From an uncultured Hyphomicrobiales bacterium (lineage in GTDB: Bacteria; Pseudomonadota; Alphaproteobacteria; Rhizobiales; Devosiaceae), in NCBI GenBank assembly GCA_903828145.1, contig CAIKKY010000006.1, positions 310,001 to 374,000 on the forward strand: 64,000 nt of DNA, given 5' to 3'. The position numbers and the translations under genes are program-made. The notes under the pieces are model-generated. The model was not told where the DNA came from and did not search any database. It worked only from the letters and a program-made list of their open reading frames with translations. Positions 15,733-24,186 of this stretch are shown piece by piece. The stretch's first letter is position 1. The number at the start of each line of letters is the position of its first letter.

Positions 15733-16784
15733 CAGCCCAGTGCCCCCGCAAAGTCAACGGGCCGCTGTGCACCCCGGCCGTGGCGTCTGAGCCAGTTGAC
15801 CTCCGCCGCTGTCGAGCGGTTGGCGAGCAGGCGCGCCATCAGCGGCGCAAACACAAATCCAACCGGCCCGAACCCGGTGGCGACCAGCGTTCTGAGGCCG
15901 CGCGCCGGGCCAACAAAGGGCGAGCCGTCCTTGGCCATAAGGGCCGTGACACGCCGCCGCCCCACGGGTCGCAGCGGCAGGTCGTCCGCAAGTGCCGAGG
16001 CAAGCCGCGCTTCGGCGGTGTCGACAGGCCCGGATATCAGCGCGAGCAGAGGCTGATCGGTCAAGCCGATGAGGCGAACGCCGCGATCCACAAAAAACAG
16101 CGCCGGAGCGGCCATGGTCGGGCCAGCCCTGAGCAGCAGGGCAAGCCGGTCCACCGGGCGCAACACAGCGTCGAGCCGCTTGGGGCCGAGGTGGGCGAGG
16201 GCCGCCTCGTCATCGGCGATGAGGGTCGTCGCGGCCCCATACTCGAGGTCCCCCTGGCGCAAGGCCGCTGTGCCATCGCGGTACAGCGTCAGCTGCACCG
16301 TTGCCGGGGCCATGATGTGCACGCCCCGGACGCGCAACGCCACATCGATCTGGCGGGCAAGACTGGCACGCTTCAGCACGATCGCGCCCCGGTGACGCAG
16401 CACCAGCCCTTCGGGGTTGAGCCTATGGTCGGCAACGAGATCGGCTTCAATCCCGATGGCACTGAACAGATGGGCCACATGCCCAAGGGCCGTCATGCTC
16501 TCTGCAGTTTCCGCCAGCGCGAGCGACTCAACGCGGGCGGCGCTGCCCGGCTCGAACCCGAAAAGCCGCGGGCCCAGTTCGCGCCCGAGCGCGGCCACCA
16601 TCGCGCCCGTATCGGGGCGCGTGACGAGTGTGGTGGCAATATCGGCAAGAGGGGGAACCGCCAGCGGACTGGCAGAATCGGCCACCAGCACCACCCGCGC
16701 GCCATGCATCTCGGCGAGGAGCAGCGCGGTGAGCCGGGCTAAAAGCGTGGATCCCACGATCAGATGGTCAAATTGGCGTGACAT
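15732..16784 (-). CDS. Diverged DAO/SoxB-like flavoprotein partner with degenerate GxGxxG
   Basis: The 350-residue protein is placed like the beta subunit of sarcosine/opine oxidases and is translationally coupled to the SoxA-like gene. The first strand reads 'HLIVGSTLLARLTALLLAE', so the dinucleotide motif GxGxxG is lost although the beta-strand and helix pattern is kept, and an acidic 'VVLVAD' end of strand 2 is visible. The C-terminal 'LVATGFGPVGFVFAPLMARLLA' resembles the DAO closing motif. No cysteine is seen. Start 16784 (MSRQF) has GAG upstream. ATG 16790 and a further upstream start are possible. FAD binding by this subunit is doubtful. Confidence 0.65.
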   Translation of the reverse strand: MSRQFDHLIVGSTLLARLTALLLAEMHGARVVLVADSASPLAVPPLADIATTLVTRPDTGAMVAALGRELGPRLFGFEPGSAARVESLALAETAESMTALGHVAHLFSAIGIEADLVADHRLNPEGLVLRHRGAIVLKRASLARQIDVALRVRGVHIMAPATVQLTLYRDGTAALRQGDLEYGAATTLIADDEAALAHLGPKRLDAVLRPVDRLALLLRAGPTMAAPALFFVDRGVRLIGLTDQPLLALISGPVDTAEARLASALADDLPLRPVGRRRVTALMAKDGSPFVGPARGLRTLVATGFGPVGFVFAPLMARLLANRSTAAEVNWLRRHGRGAQRPVDFAGALG

Positions 16785-16866
16785 GTCCATCTCAGCGCGG
16801 CCCATCGCGCGGGATAGCTCGTGCTGCGGCAAACGGTCTTAGGGGCTGGCCACGTGGACGGTGCAA

Positions 16867-16880
16867 CTTTCGGCCGAAAG
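16867..16880. promoter_or_regulatory. 14-bp perfect palindrome in front of ccmI
   Basis: CTTTCGGCCGAAAG is followed at once by GTACTATAAG, a possible -10 region, about 55 bp before ccmI and in the divergent gap to the flavoprotein pair. It could be an operator for either side. No known regulator motif was matched. Confidence 0.4.
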
Positions 16881-16933
16881 GTACTATAAGGCGGGCTCTC
16901 ACCGTCCCAAACACGGCAGGCTGAAGACTCCCC

Positions 16934-17995
16934 ATGTTGACTTGGTTACTCGCCCTACTGGTCACGGCCATTGCGCTTGCCGCCCTGTACTTCGCAGGAG
17001 TGACCCGCGGGGTCAACGCACCGGACGCTGCTGATGAGGCCCCCGAGCGGGTGCATTTGCGCCGCCAGCTGGATGAAATCGATCTCGATGCGACGATGGG
17101 TCGCCTCGGTCCTGCCGAAGCCACAGCCGCCAAAGCCGAACTGGCCCGCGAAGCGATCCGCCTGAAGGACGCGCCTTCGCGCACCCGGCCCGAAGCCCTG
17201 CGCCCCACTCTCGTTGGGCTCGGGCTCGCCTTGGTCGCCATCCTGGGCTTCGGCGTTTATGGCGCACTCGGTCGGCCGCATCTGCCCTCGTCCCCCCTTG
17301 CGACGCGGCCGGACAAATCCGTGCAGAACATGAATCTTGATGATGCCGTGAGCCAGATCGAGGCGCGCCTCAAACAGGCACCGGATGATCTGCGGGGCTG
17401 GACGGTGATCGCCCCGGTGTACATGCAGCTCGGCCGTTTCGCCGATGCCGAACACGCCATCCGGCGGCAGATCGACCTCGACGGCATCACCGCCGATCGC
17501 GAGACCGACCTTGGCGAAGCCATCATGATGAAGCAGGGCGGCGACATGGCCAATGAGCCGATGTCCCTGTTTGAAAGTGCCGCCAACCGCGACCCGGCGC
17601 ATTGGCGCTCGCGCTATTACATCGCCACCAACGCCACCCAGAAAGGCGATTACGCCGCCGCCGTGCCGCTGTGGGAGGCGCTGATCGCGCTCGCCAAGGG
17701 CGATGAATCCTGGCTGATCAACGCCAAGGCCGCGCTCGAATTCGCCAAATCCGGCGGCAAACCGCAAATGGGCAATGACCAGATCGCGACCATGGTCGAG
17801 GGTCTGTCCGAGCGGCTGTTCAGTGGCGGCGGCACCATTGACGAATGGACCCGGCTGGTCCGGTCCCGTCTTGTGCTGGGTCAAACCGACGAGGCGCAGA
17901 AAGCGTATCTGGCGGCACGGGCCGCCTATCCCGATGCATCGGTGCGCACCGAGCTGGATGTGCTGGCGGCAGATAGTGGATTGGTGGCCCAATGA
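16934..17995 (+). CDS. ccmI: Cytochrome c maturation protein CcmI/CycH
   Basis: The 353-residue inner-membrane protein is the apocytochrome chaperone of System I. Two transmembrane helices (~2-20 and ~93-112) flank a cytoplasmic coiled region ('HLRRQLDEIDLDATMGRL', with 'EATAAKAELAREAIRL'). A periplasmic TPR domain follows, with 'LRGWTVIAPVYMQLGRFADAEHAI' and 'SRYYIATNATQKGDYAAAVPLWEAL'. It hands apocytochrome to CcmF/CcmH. It opens the operon ccmI-ccmE-ccmF-ccmH, whose genes overlap each other by about four bases. This order (cycHJKL) is typical of Hyphomicrobiales. Confidence 0.93.
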   Translation: MLTWLLALLVTAIALAALYFAGVTRGVNAPDAADEAPERVHLRRQLDEIDLDATMGRLGPAEATAAKAELAREAIRLKDAPSRTRPEALRPTLVGLGLALVAILGFGVYGALGRPHLPSSPLATRPDKSVQNMNLDDAVSQIEARLKQAPDDLRGWTVIAPVYMQLGRFADAEHAIRRQIDLDGITADRETDLGEAIMMKQGGDMANEPMSLFESAANRDPAHWRSRYYIATNATQKGDYAAAVPLWEALIALAKGDESWLINAKAALEFAKSGGKPQMGNDQIATMVEGLSERLFSGGGTIDEWTRLVRSRLVLGQTDEAQKAYLAARAAYPDASVRTELDVLAADSGLVAQ

Positions 17996-18501
17996 CGCGC
18001 AAACAGAAACGCTTCGCGATCATCCTCGGGATCGGCGCCGTGCTGGCGCTCGCCGCCGGGCTGATCTTCGTCGCTTTGCGCGATGAGATCGTGTTTTTCT
18101 ATTCGCCATCCGAAATCAAGGAAAAGGCCGTAGCCGTTGGCACACCGATCCGGCTCGGTGGGCTCGTCAAGAAAGACAGTTGCACCAAGAGCGGCGAAAC
18201 CACGCGCTTTGTGGTGACAGATGGCGAAACCGAGATGCCCGTGAGCTTTACGGGCATGTTGCCCGATCTGTTCCGCTCGGGGCAGGGCGTGGTCACCGAA
18301 GGTGCGCTCGATACGACGGGCGGCTTCATTGCCTCCAACGTGCTCGCCAAGCACGATGAAAACTACATGCCCAAAGAAGTGGTCAAAAGCCTCAAGGCGC
18401 GCGGCGAATGGCAGCGCGAACCCCAGGCCGTGGACCTCGCGACCGACACCTGTTCGTCGCGCAATCTCAAGACGCTGGCTGAAACCGCCAAGGGAGGCTG
18501 A
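17992..18501 (+). CDS. ccmE: Heme chaperone CcmE/CycJ
   Basis: The 169-residue protein carries heme covalently in the periplasm before transfer to apocytochrome c. An N-terminal anchor (residues ~8-28) precedes an OB-fold beta barrel. The heme-attachment motif 'LAKHDENYMP' gives His121 as the attachment residue and Tyr125 as the axial ligand. It overlaps ccmI by four bases, is followed immediately by ccmF, and has the length usual for the family. The C-terminal tail after 145 is flexible and includes one cysteine. Confidence 0.96.
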   Translation: MTRKQKRFAIILGIGAVLALAAGLIFVALRDEIVFFYSPSEIKEKAVAVGTPIRLGGLVKKDSCTKSGETTRFVVTDGETEMPVSFTGMLPDLFRSGQGVVTEGALDTTGGFIASNVLAKHDENYMPKEVVKSLKARGEWQREPQAVDLATDTCSSRNLKTLAETAKGG

Positions 18502-18504
18502 TTG

Positions 18505-20472
18505 ATGGGCATTGAACTGGGCCATTTCGCGTTCAGCCTCGCCTTTGCACTCGCGACGGTCTCCGCGCTTGCGGGGCTGCTCCTGTGGCGGCGCGCGGCG
18601 TTGACGCCCTATCTGCAACAGGCCTCGATCATTCAGTTTCTGCTGGTAGGCGCTGCCTTCGCCTCGCTCATTCAGGCCTTCATTGTCTCGGATTTTTCGT
18701 TGAAGCTTGCGAAGGAACATTCGTTTTCCGCGCAGCCGCTTCTGTTCAAAATCACCGCCGTCTGGGGCAATCATGAAGGCTCCATGGTGCTGTGGGTGCT
18801 CATCCTCGTCATTATGGGCGCAGCCGTAGCGGCCTTCGGGCGCAACCTGCCGCGCGATCTCCTCAGCCTCGTGCTGGCGATCCAGAGCCTCATCGCAGCG
18901 GCCTTTCTCGGCTTCACGCTGTTTACATCCAATCCCTTCCTCCGGCTTGATCCGGCACCCTTTGAAGGGGCCGATCTCAACCCGATCCTGCAGGATATCG
19001 GGCTCGCCATTCACCCGCCGCTTCTCTATGCGGGCTATGTCGGCTTTTCGGTCTGCTTCAGCTTTGCCGCTGCCGCGCTGATCTCGGGGCGGCTTGATGC
19101 CGCCTGGGCGCGCTGGGTGCGCCCCTGGACGCTCCTGAGCTGGACGTTCCTGACCCTCGGCATCGCCATGGGCTCTTACTGGGCCTATTACGAGCTGGGC
19201 TGGGGCGGCTGGTGGTTCTGGGACCCCGTGGAAAATGCCAGCTTCATGCCCTGGCTTGCCGGCACTGCGCTGCTGCATTCCGCCCTCGTGATGGAAAAGC
19301 GCTCGGCCCTCAAGATCTGGACCGTGTTCCTCGCCATCATCACCTTTTCGCTGAGCCTGCTCGGCACGTTCATGGTGCGCTCGGGCATTCTCACGTCGGT
19401 CCATGCCTTCGCGACCGATCCGACACGCGGCGTGGTGATCCTCATCCTGCTCTCTTTGTTCATCGGGGGCGCTTTCGCGCTGTTCGCGGCCCGGGTCGGC
19501 ACGCTCAGGGCCGGGGGACTGTTTGCCCCGATCAGCCGCGAAGGCGCGCTCATCCTCAATAACCTGCTGCTCGCCTCTTCGGCGGCGGCTGTGCTCGTGG
19601 GCACGCTCTACCCGCTGATCCTCGATGCCTTGACCGGCGAGACCATTTCGGTGGGTGCGCCCTTCTTCAACCTGACCTTCGGGGCCATCATGGCGCCGCT
19701 GCTGGTTGTTCTGCCCTTGGGGCCCTTCCTCAGCTGGAAGCGCGCCGATTTCCTCGGGGCCGCACAACGGCTCGCCTGGGCGGCGGGGCTGGCGCTGTTC
19801 TTTGCCATTCTCGCTTTTGCGCTGACCGGGGCATCCGTATCCCTCGCCCCCCTGGGCCTGCTGCTCGGCTTCTGGGTGGCGCTCGGCGCTCTCGCCGAGC
19901 TGGCCGACCGGGCGCATCTGTTCCGCACCACGATCATGACATCGCTGCGGCGGCTCATCGGCCTGCCCAAAAGCGCGTGGTCTTCAGCGCTGGCGCATTT
20001 CGGGCTCGGCGTCAGCGTCATCGGCATTGTGGCTGCCACCGCGTGGCAGGCCGAGGAAATCACCACGCTCGCCCCCGGATCATCGGTGACGATCGATGGC
20101 TACACCGTTGATTTTGGCGGCGTCACCCAGCAGCAGGGGCCGAACTACGCCGCTGATGTGGCGAGTTTCACCATCACCGCGCCCGATGGCGGCAAGCGCA
20201 TCGCCAATCCCGAGCGGCGGGCCTATACCGCCAGCGGCATGCCGACGACCGAAGCCGCGATTGAAACCTACGGGTTCTCGCAGCTCTACCTGCAATTAGG
20301 CGAGCCGCAGACCGACGGTAAGTCGGTGGTGCGCATCTGGTACAAGCCCTTTGTGACCCTGATCTGGATCGGTACGCTCTTTATGGCGGCCGCTGGCTTT
20401 CTGTCGCTCAGCAACCGGCGCTTGCGCGTCGGCGCGCCGCGTCCGGCCCGCACCCGGGTGGCCACCGAATGA
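18505..20472 (+). CDS. ccmF: Heme lyase subunit CcmF/CycK
   Basis: The 655-residue polytopic membrane protein joins heme from CcmE to apocytochrome c, together with CcmH and CcmI. The tryptophan-rich motif 'WGGWWFWDPVENASFMPW' (near residue 235) binds heme, and conserved histidines lie in the surrounding loops ('NHEGSMVLWV' is also present). About 14-15 membrane segments are visible. The large periplasmic loop near the C terminus ('TIDGYTVDFGGVTQQQGPNY') is typical. ATG 18505 with GGAGG at 18493 is chosen over TTG 18502. The stop overlaps the ccmH start. Confidence 0.96.
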   Translation: MGIELGHFAFSLAFALATVSALAGLLLWRRAALTPYLQQASIIQFLLVGAAFASLIQAFIVSDFSLKLAKEHSFSAQPLLFKITAVWGNHEGSMVLWVLILVIMGAAVAAFGRNLPRDLLSLVLAIQSLIAAAFLGFTLFTSNPFLRLDPAPFEGADLNPILQDIGLAIHPPLLYAGYVGFSVCFSFAAAALISGRLDAAWARWVRPWTLLSWTFLTLGIAMGSYWAYYELGWGGWWFWDPVENASFMPWLAGTALLHSALVMEKRSALKIWTVFLAIITFSLSLLGTFMVRSGILTSVHAFATDPTRGVVILILLSLFIGGAFALFAARVGTLRAGGLFAPISREGALILNNLLLASSAAAVLVGTLYPLILDALTGETISVGAPFFNLTFGAIMAPLLVVLPLGPFLSWKRADFLGAAQRLAWAAGLALFFAILAFALTGASVSLAPLGLLLGFWVALGALAELADRAHLFRTTIMTSLRRLIGLPKSAWSSALAHFGLGVSVIGIVAATAWQAEEITTLAPGSSVTIDGYTVDFGGVTQQQGPNYAADVASFTITAPDGGKRIANPERRAYTASGMPTTEAAIETYGFSQLYLQLGEPQTDGKSVVRIWYKPFVTLIWIGTLFMAAAGFLSLSNRRLRVGAPRPARTRVATE

Positions 20473-20933
20473 AACGGCTGGTCGTCGCGCTTTTAATGCT
20501 TTTCGCCCTCAATGGCCCGGCCTTTGCCGTCAGGCCCGATGAAATGCTGGCGGACCCGGCGCTCGAGGCGCGGGCCCGCGTCATCTCCGGGGGCCTGCGG
20601 TGCCTCGTGTGCCAGAACGAGTCCATCGATGATTCCGATGCCGACCTGGCGCACGACCTTCGTGTCATCGTGCGCGAACGCATCACGGCCGGGGATACCG
20701 ACGATCAGGTGCGCGCCTTCCTGGTGGCGCGCTATGGCGAATACGTGCTGCTCAACCCGGTGTTCGCGCCCCACACGCTGTTGCTCTGGGTCGCGGGTCC
20801 GCTGGCGGTTCTTTTCGGCGGCGTCGCGATGGTGGTCGGCGCGCGCAAGCGCCGCAAGGTGAGCTTTGCCGAAGCCCGGCTGACGGCCGATGAGCAGGCC
20901 GCCCTTGATGATCTTTCGGACAGGAAGGGCTAG
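20469..20933 (+). CDS. ccmH: Thiol oxidoreductase CcmH/CycL
   Basis: The 154-residue protein holds apocytochrome heme-site cysteines reduced. A signal peptide (1-20), the redox motif 'LRCLVCQNESIDDSDADLAHDLR', and a C-terminal membrane helix (~100-122) are all clear. It is the short form of CcmH, so the CcmI function is encoded separately as seen upstream. It overlaps ccmF by ATGA and ends the operon. No strong terminator follows. The next gene starts 45 bp later with a TATAAG-like sequence before it. Confidence 0.96.
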   Translation: MKRLVVALLMLFALNGPAFAVRPDEMLADPALEARARVISGGLRCLVCQNESIDDSDADLAHDLRVIVRERITAGDTDDQVRAFLVARYGEYVLLNPVFAPHTLLLWVAGPLAVLFGGVAMVVGARKRRKVSFAEARLTADEQAALDDLSDRKG

Positions 20934-20978
20934 GACGGTTCGCCCGGCCTCGCCTATAAGGGCCCGGGGGAAATTGCC

Positions 20979-21710
20979 ATGCCACCTCATGATCCGCTTC
21001 TTATCACTGCGCTCGCGGCACTCAGTTTTCTCACCGCGCTGATCACCGCCACCTTCAGCCTGGGCGGGGGCACGCTGATGGTGGCTGCGCTCGCGCTCCT
21101 GTTTCCCGGCCCCATCGTTGTGCCGCTCCACGGTGCCATTCAATTGGGGTCCAATGCCGGCCGCGCTTTCGTGCAACGGCACGCAATTCAATGGCGGCTC
21201 GTCGGCTGGATTGCGCTCGGCGGCCTTATCGGCACCATCACCGGCGCCAGTGTTTCAAGCCTCTTGCCCGCCACGGCGCTGAGCCTCGCCATCGGGGTCT
21301 TTGTGCTCGTCACCACCTGGCTGCCGCTGCCGCCTCTCGTGGGGCGATCACCCGTAATTCAGGTGCTCGGGGGCGGGATTATTGCCGCACTCGGCAAGGT
21401 CGTCGGCGCAGTGGGCCCTCTCGTTGCGGTCTTCATCAAAGGCCTCGCCGACCGGCGTCAGCTCGTCGCCACGCACGCCGCGCTGATGACCCTGCAGAAT
21501 GTCACGAAGGTGCTGTCCTTCATGGTGCTCGGCTTTGCCTTTGCCGACTGGCTCCCGCTCATCGTGCTGATGGTCATGACCGGCTTTGTCGGCACGTTCC
21601 TGGGCAGCCGCCTGTTGGTCAAAGTGCCCGAACAGCTGTTCCGCCTGGGCTTTCGGATGGTGCTGACGCTTGTGGCGCTCGAGCTGATCCGCGCGGCGCT
21701 CCTTGGCTAA
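20979..21710 (+). CDS. TauE/SafE family sulfite/organosulfur permease
   Basis: The 243-residue protein has about eight transmembrane segments and belongs to the TauE/SafE (DUF81) exporters. Family features are the early Gly-rich turn 'SLGGGTLMVAALALL' and 'VPLHGAIQLGSNAGRA', and the second-half repeat 'GALGKVVGAVGPLVAVFI'-like segment with 'THAALMTLQNVTKVLSF'. The transported compound is unknown; sulfite, sulfoacetate and similar anions are known for relatives. It sits between ccmH and degP and may have its own promoter. Confidence 0.85.
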   Translation: MPPHDPLLITALAALSFLTALITATFSLGGGTLMVAALALLFPGPIVVPLHGAIQLGSNAGRAFVQRHAIQWRLVGWIALGGLIGTITGASVSSLLPATALSLAIGVFVLVTTWLPLPPLVGRSPVIQVLGGGIIAALGKVVGAVGPLVAVFIKGLADRRQLVATHAALMTLQNVTKVLSFMVLGFAFADWLPLIVLMVMTGFVGTFLGSRLLVKVPEQLFRLGFRMVLTLVALELIRAALLG

Positions 21711-21765
21711 CATTACCAAGATTTAACCGCGCTGACACATCGCGGAAAGGCGACAGGCTGCATAC

Positions 21766-21790
21766 CTCCTCTCACACAACCCCAGAGGAG
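21766..21790 (+). promoter_or_regulatory. Hairpin covering the degP ribosome-binding site
   Basis: CTCCTCT (21766-21772) can pair perfectly with AGAGGAG (21784-21790), which is the Shine-Dalgarno sequence of the protease gene (ATG at 21799). The loop is 11 nt. A seven-pair stem of this kind would reduce ribosome access at low temperature, as in RNA thermometers. The function is inferred. Confidence 0.45.
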
Positions 21791-21798
21791 ACACCCCC

Positions 21799-23331
21799 AT
21801 GCAAAAGTCATTCTCCGCGACGGCCCGCAAATGGATCGGGGCTTCGGCTCTGGCCATCATCGCCGGCATCGGCGGTGGCACGGCCATTGTCGCCGCGACC
21901 CTGCCGAGCATTGCCCAGACCGAACCCAAAGTGGTGCCTGCCGCGCAGATTAGCGCGCCCCAGATCAATGCCCCGAATTTCGCCGATCTCGTCGATGCGG
22001 TGAAACCGGCGGTGGTCTCCATCGTCGTTCAAGGTGGCCGCAATGCCCCCAATGCGCTGCGCGGCGGTGGACGCCAGTTCCAGTTCAATTTCCCCGATCT
22101 GCCCGATGGCCATCCGTTCAAGGATTTCATGGATCAGTTCGGCCACCAGTTTGGTGAAGACGGACAGGGCCCGAAGCAGCCGCGCCGCTTCGAGGCCGCC
22201 GGTTCCGGCTTCGCGATTTCGGCTGATGGCTACTTTGTCACCAACAACCATGTCGTCGAAGATGCCGATAAGGTGACGGTGATTTTCGATGATGGCACCG
22301 AAAAGGATGCCAAGGTCGTGGGCACCGATGCCAAGACCGATCTCGCGGTCGTCAAGATCGATGGTGTCACCGATCTCCCCTTCGTCAAGCTGGCCGAAAC
22401 GCCGGCCCGCGTGGGTGAATGGGTGGTGGCTGTCGGCAATCCCTTTGGGCTTGGTGGCACTGTGACCGCCGGCATCGTTTCAGCACGCGGCCGTGATCTT
22501 GCCGGGTCCGCCTATGGCGATTTCCTGCAGATCGATGCCGCCGTCAACACCGGCAATTCCGGTGGTCCGGCCTTCAACCTTCAGGGCGAAGTCATCGGCG
22601 TCAACACCGCCATCTATTCGCCCAACGGTGGTAGTGTCGGCATTGCTTTTGCCATTCCCGCCCATGTGGTCCAGCAGGTCGCTGATCAGCTGATCAAATC
22701 GGGCATGGTGACGCGCGGCTTCCTCGGGGTCGGCATTCAGGATGTGACCGCCGATATCGCCCAGAGCATCGGTCTCCCCGCGGCCAAGGGCGCGCTCGTC
22801 ACCGAGCCGACCAAGGGCAGCCCGGCGGACCGGGCCGGTCTCAAGTCCGGTGACGTGATCACCACAGTCGACGACCACGAAGTGCTCAACGCCCTTGATC
22901 TCAGCCGCACGATTTCGGCCAAGGTCCCCGGCACTGCTGTCAGCATCACCTACTGGCGCGATGGCAAGGCAAACACCGTGAGCGTCAAGCTCGACAAGCT
23001 CGACGAAAAGAAGGCGGCCGAACCTGAAAAGGCGGCTCCGGCCCCGGCTGAACCGCAGGGTCCGGTGCCCACCAGCGTCGGCATCACGCTTGTGCCCAAT
23101 GCCGGTGGCGACGGCCTGCTCGTGCAGGACATCGATCCCAATTCGGTTGCAGCCGATAAGGGACTGACCGTCGGCGACGCCATCCTTGAGGTCAACAACC
23201 AGAAAGTTACCTCGGTTGACGATTTCGAGAACGCGCTGAAGGCCATTAAGGAGCAGGGACGCTCCACGGCGCTGATCAAGACCCAGCGCGACGGTGCTGT
23301 CCTTTTCCTCGGACTCCCCCTCGCCGAGTGA
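21799..23331 (+). CDS. degP: DegP/DegQ-type periplasmic serine protease (Do family)
   Basis: The 510-residue protein degrades or refolds damaged envelope proteins. An N-terminal membrane signal (~11-40) is followed by the trypsin-like domain with triad His151 ('TNNHVV'), Asp181 ('KTDLAVVK') and Ser254 ('GNSGGPAFN'). Two PDZ domains lie at about 290-380 and 420-500, joined by a Pro/Ala/Glu linker. The ribosome-binding site AGAGGAG is strong but lies in a potential hairpin. An intrinsic terminator follows the gene. The adjacent two-component genes suggest envelope-stress control, as in related genomes. Confidence 0.95.
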   Translation: MQKSFSATARKWIGASALAIIAGIGGGTAIVAATLPSIAQTEPKVVPAAQISAPQINAPNFADLVDAVKPAVVSIVVQGGRNAPNALRGGGRQFQFNFPDLPDGHPFKDFMDQFGHQFGEDGQGPKQPRRFEAAGSGFAISADGYFVTNNHVVEDADKVTVIFDDGTEKDAKVVGTDAKTDLAVVKIDGVTDLPFVKLAETPARVGEWVVAVGNPFGLGGTVTAGIVSARGRDLAGSAYGDFLQIDAAVNTGNSGGPAFNLQGEVIGVNTAIYSPNGGSVGIAFAIPAHVVQQVADQLIKSGMVTRGFLGVGIQDVTADIAQSIGLPAAKGALVTEPTKGSPADRAGLKSGDVITTVDDHEVLNALDLSRTISAKVPGTAVSITYWRDGKANTVSVKLDKLDEKKAAEPEKAAPAPAEPQGPVPTSVGITLVPNAGGDGLLVQDIDPNSVAADKGLTVGDAILEVNNQKVTSVDDFENALKAIKEQGRSTALIKTQRDGAVLFLGLPLAE

Positions 23332-23392
23332 ACTCCTGAGCCGGTGTGCCCCTGCTCCCTCCCGGGGGCCGCCGGAATGACCTGAAGCGACC

Positions 23393-23425
23393 GGGATCGG
23401 GCGGCAACGTCCGGTCCCCTTTTTT
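23393..23425 (+). terminator. Intrinsic terminator after degP
   Basis: The stem GGGATCGG / CCGGTCCC (one G-T pair, 10-nt loop) is followed by C and six T residues. Confidence 0.8.
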
Positions 23426-23508
23426 AAGGGCCCAGGCCCCTATGACCGGCAGGCGCTTTTCATCCGCGCCGGTCTGTGGCACTCGGGTCAGCAGATCGAG
23501 GGCAAGGG

Positions 23509-24186
23509 ATGAAAGTTCTTCTCATTGAAGATGATCGCGAGGCGGCCCGCTATCTGGTGCAGGCGCTCGATGAGGCCGGACACGTGACCCATCACGCCGC
23601 GGATGGCGAGACGGGCTACGTCATGGCCAGTGACATGAGCTACGATGTGATGATCGTTGATCGCATGTTGCCGCGCCGCGATGGGCTGTCGATCATTGCC
23701 GCGCTGCGCGCCGAGGGCAATGGCACGCCCGTGCTCATTCTCTCCGCCCTGGGCGAAGTCGATGATCGGGTGACCGGGCTTCGCGCCGGGGGCGATGATT
23801 ACCTCGTCAAGCCCTACGCCTTTTCTGAACTGCTCGCCCGCATCGAGGTGCTGGCGCGGCGGGCCACCCCGGCCGAGGCGACCACCAGCCTCAGCGTCGG
23901 CGGCCTGCTGCTCGACCGCCTGTCACGCAAGGTCGAGCGCGACGGCGAGCCCATCGTGCTGCAGCCGCGTGAGTTTCGCCTGCTCGAATACCTGATGAAA
24001 AATGCCGGTAAGGTCGTGACCCGCACCATGCTGCTTGAAAACGTCTGGGACTATCATTTCGACCCCCAGACCAATGTCATCGATGTGCACATGTCGCGGC
24101 TGCGCGCGAAAATCGATAAGGGCCACGCCGCGCCGCTGCTGCATACCATCCGCGGCGCCGGGTACATGATCCGGGACGACGCGTGA
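23509..24186 (+). CDS. OmpR-family response regulator
   Basis: The 225-residue protein has a receiver domain with acidic residues 'IEDDR', phosphoacceptor Asp51 ('MIVDRMLPRRDG') and the 'DDYLVKPYAF' lysine. A winged-helix domain follows ('IVLQPREFRLLEYLMKNAGK', 'VIDVHMSRLRAKIDK'). AAGGG precedes ATG 23509. An in-frame upstream ATG at 23476 lacks support. The stop overlaps the ATG of its kinase (TGATG). It lies downstream of the degP terminator, so it has its own promoter in the 84 bp before it. Targets are unknown. Confidence 0.9.
   Translation: MKVLLIEDDREAARYLVQALDEAGHVTHHAADGETGYVMASDMSYDVMIVDRMLPRRDGLSIIAALRAEGNGTPVLILSALGEVDDRVTGLRAGGDDYLVKPYAFSELLARIEVLARRATPAEATTSLSVGGLLLDRLSRKVERDGEPIVLQPREFRLLEYLMKNAGKVVTRTMLLENVWDYHFDPQTNVIDVHMSRLRAKIDKGHAAPLLHTIRGAGYMIRDDA

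Noticed and set aside
17926-19917. 663-codon minus-strand frame antisense to ccmE/ccmF
   Set aside because: The product is a charged low-complexity sequence (Arg/Glu/Gln repeats) with no family features, while ccmE and ccmF on the plus strand are unmistakable.
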